DNA of 38,696 bases from Streptomyces africanus (GTDB lineage: Bacteria; Actinomycetota; Actinomycetes; Streptomycetales; Streptomycetaceae), in contig NZ_MUKA01000200.1 of NCBI RefSeq assembly GCF_002150735.1, positions 1-38,696 of the forward strand, written 5' to 3'. The position numbers were made by a program, and so were the translations under genes. Numbering within the stretch: the stretch's first letter is position 1; each line of letters begins with the position of its first letter. The notes under the pieces were generated by a model. The model was given only the letters and a program-made list of their open reading frames with translations. It searched no databases and was not told the origin of the DNA. Shown one piece after another: positions 34,617-38,696 of the stretch.

Positions 34617-34653
34617 CCGGGACGTCCAGGGCGGTTCGGCGGGAGGATACGCG

Positions 34654-36423
34654 GTGACCGAAGGCACGGCAGACAGAGCAACGACGAACGGCGGGCCGAC
34701 GCGCAGACGTGCCCTGGTCCTGGGTGGCGCCCTGGCCCTCGCCCCCTTACCCGCCGAGGCGGCCCCGGTCACGGGGCGTCCCACGCTGCGGCACGGCTCG
34801 GCCGCACGCGCCGGGCTGCTCCCCACCCATCTGCGGCAACTCGTCACCGACGCCGAGGCGTTTCTCGGCCCCTCCCCCAAGCACCCCTGGTACGCGGGCG
34901 CCGTCCTGCTCGCCGGACGGGGCGGCACCGTCGCCCTGCACCGGCCCATCGGCATGGCGGTGCGCTACCGGGCCTACGACGAGAAGACCGACACCGGCGT
35001 CGAGTTCCCGGCCGGCGAGCAGATCCCCATGGCCGAGGACACCGTCTTCGACCTGGCATCGGTGTCGAAGCTGTTCACGTCGATCCTGGCCGTGCAGCAG
35101 ATGGAGCGGGGCGGGCTGGAGCTGGAGGCGAAGGTCGCCTCGTACCTGCCGGACTTCGGGCGCGCGGGCAAGCAGGACATCACGATCCGTCAGCTCCTCA
35201 CGCACACCTCGGGCTTCCGCGCCTGGATCCCCCTGTACAGCGCGCCGACGTACGAGGAGAAGCTCCAGCTCATCTGGAACGAGGCGCCGGTCAGCGCGCC
35301 GGGCACGGCGTATCTGTACTCGGACCTGAACCTCATCTCGCTCCAGCTCGTGCTGGAGCGGATCACGGACCGTTCCCTCGACGTCCTCCTGCGCGAGGAG
35401 ATCACGGCGCCGCTCGGTCTGCGCCGCACCCGCTACAACCCGCCCGCCTCCTGGCGGCCGGGGATCGCGGCCACGGAGGACGCGCGTGCCCCGTGGTCCG
35501 GGCTGGACCGGGGCCTGGTGTGGGGCGAGGTGCACGACGAGAACGCCTTCAGCCTCGGCGGGGTCGCGGGCCACGCGGGCGTGTTCTCCGACGCCTGGGA
35601 CCTCGCGGTCCTCGGCCGTACGCTGCTCAACGGCGGCGTGTACGGGCGGGCGCGGATCCTGACGCCCACGTCGGTGGAGCTGATGTTCACCGACTTCAAC
35701 ACCGCGTTCCCCGGGGACGAGCACGGCCTCGGCTTCGAGCTCTACCAGCACTGGTACATGGGTGCGATGGCCACGCCGCGCAGCGCCGGGCACACCGGCT
35801 TCACGGGCACCTCGCTGGTGCTCGACCCGACGACCGACTCGTTCCTCGTCGTCCTGGGCAACTCGGTGCATCCGGTGCGCAGTTGGCGATCCGGGTCGGC
35901 TCCTCGGGTGGCCGCCGCGAACAACCTGGCGCGGGCCGTGCCGGTCCGGCCGGTGCGGGGACGCAGGGCCTGGTTCTCCGGCATGGCGGTATCCGCCACC
36001 GCGACACTCACCCTGCCCACGCTCGACACGTCGTCCGGCCGGGCGCGACTGCGCTGCGCGCTGTGGTGGGACACCGAGCCCACGGCCGACGTGCTGGTCC
36101 TGGAGGCCACGACCGACGGCGGCACGACCTGGCAGCCGGTGCCCTTCACGACGTCCCGCCGGGGCGAGGACCCCCGGCCGCACCCGTCCGGCTCGGTGAC
36201 CGGCTGGTCCGGCCGCGTCTGGCACGGGCTCACCGCCGACCTCCCCGCCGCGCGCCGGCTCGGCCTGCGGTGGCGGTACGCGACGGACCGGCTGTACGTC
36301 GGCCGCGGGGCCTACGTGGACGGGCTGCGCGTGGACGCGGCCGGCGGCGTCCTCTTCGACGAGGCGCGCCCGGCGGACGCGTCGCGCATCGAAGCGGTGG
36401 GGTGGACGCCGTCGGCCGACTGA
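34654..36423 (+). CDS. secreted serine beta-lactamase-fold hydrolase with C-terminal extension, TTA codon present
   Basis: 589 residues. An N-terminal twin-arginine-type signal (TRRRALVLGGALALAP, cleavage near AEAAP) predicts export of a folded protein. The class-C/DD-peptidase-like domain (about 50-410) has SVSK (Ser136, Lys139), Tyr222 in YSDLN (Asp where YxN enzymes have Asn) and HTG (380-382) in place of KTG. About 170 more residues form a beta-rich, Asp/Thr-rich C-terminal domain (LRCALWWDTEPTADVLVLEATTDGGTTW) of unknown function, perhaps for wall or substrate binding. More likely an esterase or peptidase than a true beta-lactamase. GTG 34654 has GGGAGG 7 nt upstream. Codon 32 is TTA (34747-34749), so bldA-dependent. 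Control through the palindrome at 34571-34587 is likely. Confidence 0.83.
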   Translation: MTEGTADRATTNGGPTRRRALVLGGALALAPLPAEAAPVTGRPTLRHGSAARAGLLPTHLRQLVTDAEAFLGPSPKHPWYAGAVLLAGRGGTVALHRPIGMAVRYRAYDEKTDTGVEFPAGEQIPMAEDTVFDLASVSKLFTSILAVQQMERGGLELEAKVASYLPDFGRAGKQDITIRQLLTHTSGFRAWIPLYSAPTYEEKLQLIWNEAPVSAPGTAYLYSDLNLISLQLVLERITDRSLDVLLREEITAPLGLRRTRYNPPASWRPGIAATEDARAPWSGLDRGLVWGEVHDENAFSLGGVAGHAGVFSDAWDLAVLGRTLLNGGVYGRARILTPTSVELMFTDFNTAFPGDEHGLGFELYQHWYMGAMATPRSAGHTGFTGTSLVLDPTTDSFLVVLGNSVHPVRSWRSGSAPRVAAANNLARAVPVRPVRGRRAWFSGMAVSATATLTLPTLDTSSGRARLRCALWWDTEPTADVLVLEATTDGGTTWQPVPFTTSRRGEDPRPHPSGSVTGWSGRVWHGLTADLPAARRLGLRWRYATDRLYVGRGAYVDGLRVDAAGGVLFDEARPADASRIEAVGWTPSAD

Positions 36424-36433
36424 GCGGGTCGGG

Positions 36434-36625
36434 TCACTGGTTGAAGACGGCCTTCTGCACCTCGTTGGGGCCGTCGAAGCGGTCCTCCTTCAGGCCGTCG
36501 AGGGTCCTGACGACCTTCTCGTCCGCGTGGTTGTTGCGGGCACGCTCCACCAGGTGCCGCTTGTCCGTGGGGTAGTCCATGCCCTTGAGGGCCTTCTGAA
36601 GGTCGGTCGGGCTGAGCTCGGCCAT
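36434..36625 (-). CDS. DUF2795 small protein
   Basis: 63 residues, one DUF2795 unit: LSPTDLQKALKGMDYPTDKRHLVERARNNHADEKVVRTLDGL. Small, charged and all-helical, with no signal peptide. ATG 36625 has GGGAGG about 5 nt upstream. DUF2795 proteins are common in actinobacteria and cyanobacteria and have no settled function. The stop is only 10 bp from the convergent beta-lactamase-like stop. Confidence 0.85.
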   Translation of the reverse strand: MAELSPTDLQKALKGMDYPTDKRHLVERARNNHADEKVVRTLDGLKEDRFDGPNEVQKAVFNQ

Positions 36626-36720
36626 GAGAGCCTCCCGTAGCTGGTACGACCGTCCGCGTGGGGGCGATCGGTGGTACGGATACCTTCGTCTGTCGGAGTG
36701 CCCCACGAGGCGGCAGTGAT

Positions 36721-38298
36721 TCAGTCGCTCCCGCTTTCGAGCACCGCCATGGCCGCGTTGTGCCCCGGCACCCCGCTCACCCCGCCGCCGCGTACCGCGC
36801 CGGCCCCGCACAGCAGCACGTTCGGGTGCCGGGTCTCCACGCCCCAGCGGCCGGTGCCGTCCTGGGCGTGCGGCCAGCTCAGCTCGCGGTGGAAGATGTT
36901 GCCGCCCGGCAGCCCGAGGTCCCGCTCCAGGTCGAGCGGGGTCCGGGCCTCGATGCAGGGCCGTCCGTCCGCGTCGGTGGCCAGGCAGTCGGCGAGGGGC
37001 TCGGCCAGGTGGGCGTCGAGCTGGGCGAGGGTCGACTTCAGCAGTTCCTCGCGGACGGAGTCGTTGTCCCGCTCGAACAGGCGGGCCGGGGTGTGCAGGC
37101 CGAACAGGGTGAGCGTCTGGAAGCCCTGGTCGGCCAGGTCCGGGCCGAGGATGGTCGGGTCGGTGAGCGAGTGGCAGTAGATCTCCGAGGGCGGCGCGGC
37201 CGGGAGGTCACCGGCGGCGGCCTGGGCGTGGGCGGTGGCCAGCTGGTCGTAGCCCTCGGCGATGTGGAAGGTGCCGGCGAACGCCTCGCGTGGGTCGACG
37301 GCGCTGTCGCGCAGCCGCGGCAGCCGCGTGAGCAGCATGTTCACCTTCAACTGGGCGCCCTCGGCGGGAGCCGGGGGTGTGTCGCCGGTGAGCTCCGCCA
37401 GGGTCTGCGGTGAGGCGTTGACCAGGACGTGCCGGGCGGCGACGGTGCCGTCGCCGTCCGCCGTGCGGTAGGTGACCTCGGCCGTGCGGCCGTCCGTGGC
37501 GATGCTCAGCGCCTCGTGGCCGGTGGCGAGGACCGCGCCCGCGGCGCGTGCCGCATCGGCCAGGGCGTCGGTGAGGGCGCCCATGCCGCCGACCGGCACG
37601 TCCCAGTCGCCGGTGCCGCCGCCGATCACGTGGTAGAGGAAGCAGCGATTCTGCTTGAGTGACGGGTCGTGCGCGTCGGCGAAGGTGCCGATGAGCGCGT
37701 CGGTGAGGACAACGCCGCGCACCAGATCGTCCGTGAAGCGCTCCTCGACGGCGACCCCGATCGGCTCCTCGAACAGGATCCGCCAGGCCTCCTCGTCGTC
37801 GAGGAGGCGGCGCAGTTCCTCGCGGGTGGGCAGCGGCTCGGTGAGGGTCGGGAAGACCCGCCGGGCGACGCGGCCGGTCATGCCGTAGAACTCCTGCCAG
37901 GCGCGGTACTCGCGGTCGGAGCCGGTGAGCCGGGCGAACGCCTCCCGGGTCCGCCGTTCACCGCCGCCGACGAGGAGCCCGGTGGGTCGGCCGTCGCGTT
38001 CGGCGGGCGTGTACGAGGAGATGGTCCGGGTGCGGACCCGGAAGTCCAGGCCGAGGTCCCGCACGATCTTCTTCGGCAGCAGACTGACCAGGTACGAGTA
38101 GCGCGACAGCCGGGCGTCGACCCCGGCGAAGGGCCGGGTGGACACGGCCGCGCCGCCGGTGTGGTCCAGCCGCTCCAGCACGAGCACGGAACGGCCGGCC
38201 CGGGCCAGGTAGGCGGCGGCGACCAGGCCGTTGTGGCCGCCGCCGACGATGACGGCGTCGTACGTCCGGTGTGCGCGGGGTCCCAGGGGTGCGGTCAT
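36721..38298 (-). CDS. FAD-dependent oxidoreductase of the CrtI/PYROXD2 type
   Basis: 525 residues. The N-terminal Rossmann fold, VIVGGGHNGLVAAAYLARAG then LVLERLDHTGG, binds FAD. The C-terminal GGGVSGVPGHNAAMAVL loop completes the flavin site as in phytoene-desaturase-like proteins. The overall pattern is closer to the PYROXD2-like branch (IGGGTGDWDVPVGGMGALTDAL in the middle) than to true carotenoid desaturases, and no carotenoid genes are nearby. Substrate unknown. ATG 38298 has only a weak GAAG upstream. It stands alone on the minus strand next to the DUF2795 gene (95-bp gap). Confidence 0.83.
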   Translation of the reverse strand: MTAPLGPRAHRTYDAVIVGGGHNGLVAAAYLARAGRSVLVLERLDHTGGAAVSTRPFAGVDARLSRYSYLVSLLPKKIVRDLGLDFRVRTRTISSYTPAERDGRPTGLLVGGGERRTREAFARLTGSDREYRAWQEFYGMTGRVARRVFPTLTEPLPTREELRRLLDDEEAWRILFEEPIGVAVEERFTDDLVRGVVLTDALIGTFADAHDPSLKQNRCFLYHVIGGGTGDWDVPVGGMGALTDALADAARAAGAVLATGHEALSIATDGRTAEVTYRTADGDGTVAARHVLVNASPQTLAELTGDTPPAPAEGAQLKVNMLLTRLPRLRDSAVDPREAFAGTFHIAEGYDQLATAHAQAAAGDLPAAPPSEIYCHSLTDPTILGPDLADQGFQTLTLFGLHTPARLFERDNDSVREELLKSTLAQLDAHLAEPLADCLATDADGRPCIEARTPLDLERDLGLPGGNIFHRELSWPHAQDGTGRWGVETRHPNVLLCGAGAVRGGGVSGVPGHNAAMAVLESGSD

Positions 38299-38696
38299 GG
38301 TTCTTCGTAACACGGGGTGATCCGGCTCGGCCAGACGAACGGCACCCGGCCGCACGCGACACGGGCGGACCGACGCGCGCTGCCGGGCGCTGCCGCGAGG
38401 GGCCGCCCCGGGCACCGCCCGCGAGGGGCCGCCCGGCACACGGCACGAGCCGCATCACCGAGACCGGCCGCCCTGGCAACGCCGTCCCCGGTACAGCGCC
38501 CAGCCGCCGCCTCGGCAGCACTGCCTCCGAGCCAGCGCAGGCGCCGAGGCTCGGTCAGGCGCTCCCCTGCCCGGCCACGATCGCCACCGGCACACACCCG
38601 TCACGCCCCGGCCTCGCACGCCGCCCCCACCCGGCCACCGCGCCCATCACCACCCAGCCGCCAACCGAGGTCCGCCGCCCCGGCAACACTCCGTCA
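38299..38696. other. 398-bp stretch with no convincing gene
   Basis: The plus strand is very C-rich, and no open frame shows a plausible start plus protein-like composition. The longest frames translate to Pro/Arg/Ala-rich sequence. The upstream promoter of the FAD oxidoreductase must lie here, but I cannot place it. The only structure seen is the direct repeat at 38394-38434. Confidence 0.6.
38394..38434. repeat. two 15-bp direct repeats, 26-bp period
   Basis: CGCGAGGGGCCGCCC occurs at 38394-38408 and again at 38420-38434. It lies about 100 bp upstream of the FAD oxidoreductase start, in otherwise featureless GC-rich DNA. It might be a duplicated binding site or chance low-complexity sequence. 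Confidence 0.45.

Noticed and set aside
33423..34955. 1028-codon frame extending the FadD4-like ligase upstream
   Set aside because: The extension is the antisense-like third frame of the nitronate monooxygenase gene; GTG 33422 with AAGGAG and a GTGA overlap is the real start.
36721..38298. Annotation as phytoene desaturase (carotenoid biosynthesis)
   Set aside because: No crtE, crtB or other carotenoid gene is in the window and the middle domain looks like the PYROXD2 branch.
38295..38597. 100-codon minus-strand frame near the right end
   Set aside because: No ribosome site, Arg/Ala/Gly composition and no family resemblance; it also covers the promoter area of the FAD oxidoreductase.

Overview
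The window is very GC-rich, strongly third-position-biased actinobacterial DNA. A chaplin, an NsdA-family regulator, a PAS/SpoIIE-type phosphatase, a DUF397 protein, rare TTA codons and GGAGG-type ribosome binding sites together point to Streptomyces. I see no tRNA, rRNA, CRISPR array, insertion sequence or prophage gene. The family resemblances named below come from memory, not from searches.

Layout. 1-350: chaplin sequence sitting in a near-perfect palindrome truncated by the window edge. 625-2196: secreted tripeptidyl-aminopeptidase-type hydrolase. 2221-4062 (-): glutamine-dependent asparagine synthetase. 4348-5442: bacterial eRF1-like (baeRF) protein. 5715-8605: PAS-PP2C phosphatase convergent with an NsdA-like regulator. 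8840-9979: APH-fold protein. 10058-12598 (-): conserved hypothetical, CGNR zinc-finger protein, tandem universal stress protein and an orphan DUF397 protein. This first third looks like development- and stress-related core material.

12681-18461: a catabolic module. An enoyl-CoA hydratase, a duplicated DUF35 protein and two thiolase-fold lipid-transfer proteins form an operon with 4-bp overlaps, divergent from a FadD19-like acyl-CoA synthetase. Content and order match the EchA19/FadD19/Rv3521/Ltp4/Ltp3 part of mycobacterial sterol side-chain catabolism. A 17-bp palindrome in the divergent promoter recurs almost unchanged 18 kb away, between a nitronate-monooxygenase/acyl-CoA-ligase pair (31869-34528) and a secreted beta-lactamase-fold enzyme, which suggests one regulon.

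18750-23983: the most striking locus. A small EACC1-like protein overlaps by 4 bp a 1591-residue caspase-nSTAND NTPase-TM-WD40 protein: a putative NTP-dependent conflict or regulated-cell-death system. 24189-26057 is a membrane sulfatase/LTA-synthase-like protein. 26029-29238 (-) holds two alpha/beta hydrolases and an acyl-CoA synthetase, divergent from a secreted Ntn-type acylase (29394-31814) across a 33-bp inverted repeat. The window ends with a DUF2795 protein and a CrtI/PYROXD2-like oxidoreductase.

Five genes carry one TTA codon each (phosphatase, APH-like, caspase-nSTAND, acylase, beta-lactamase-like). All five would need the bldA leucyl-tRNA, tying signalling, conflict and secreted functions here to the developmental programme.
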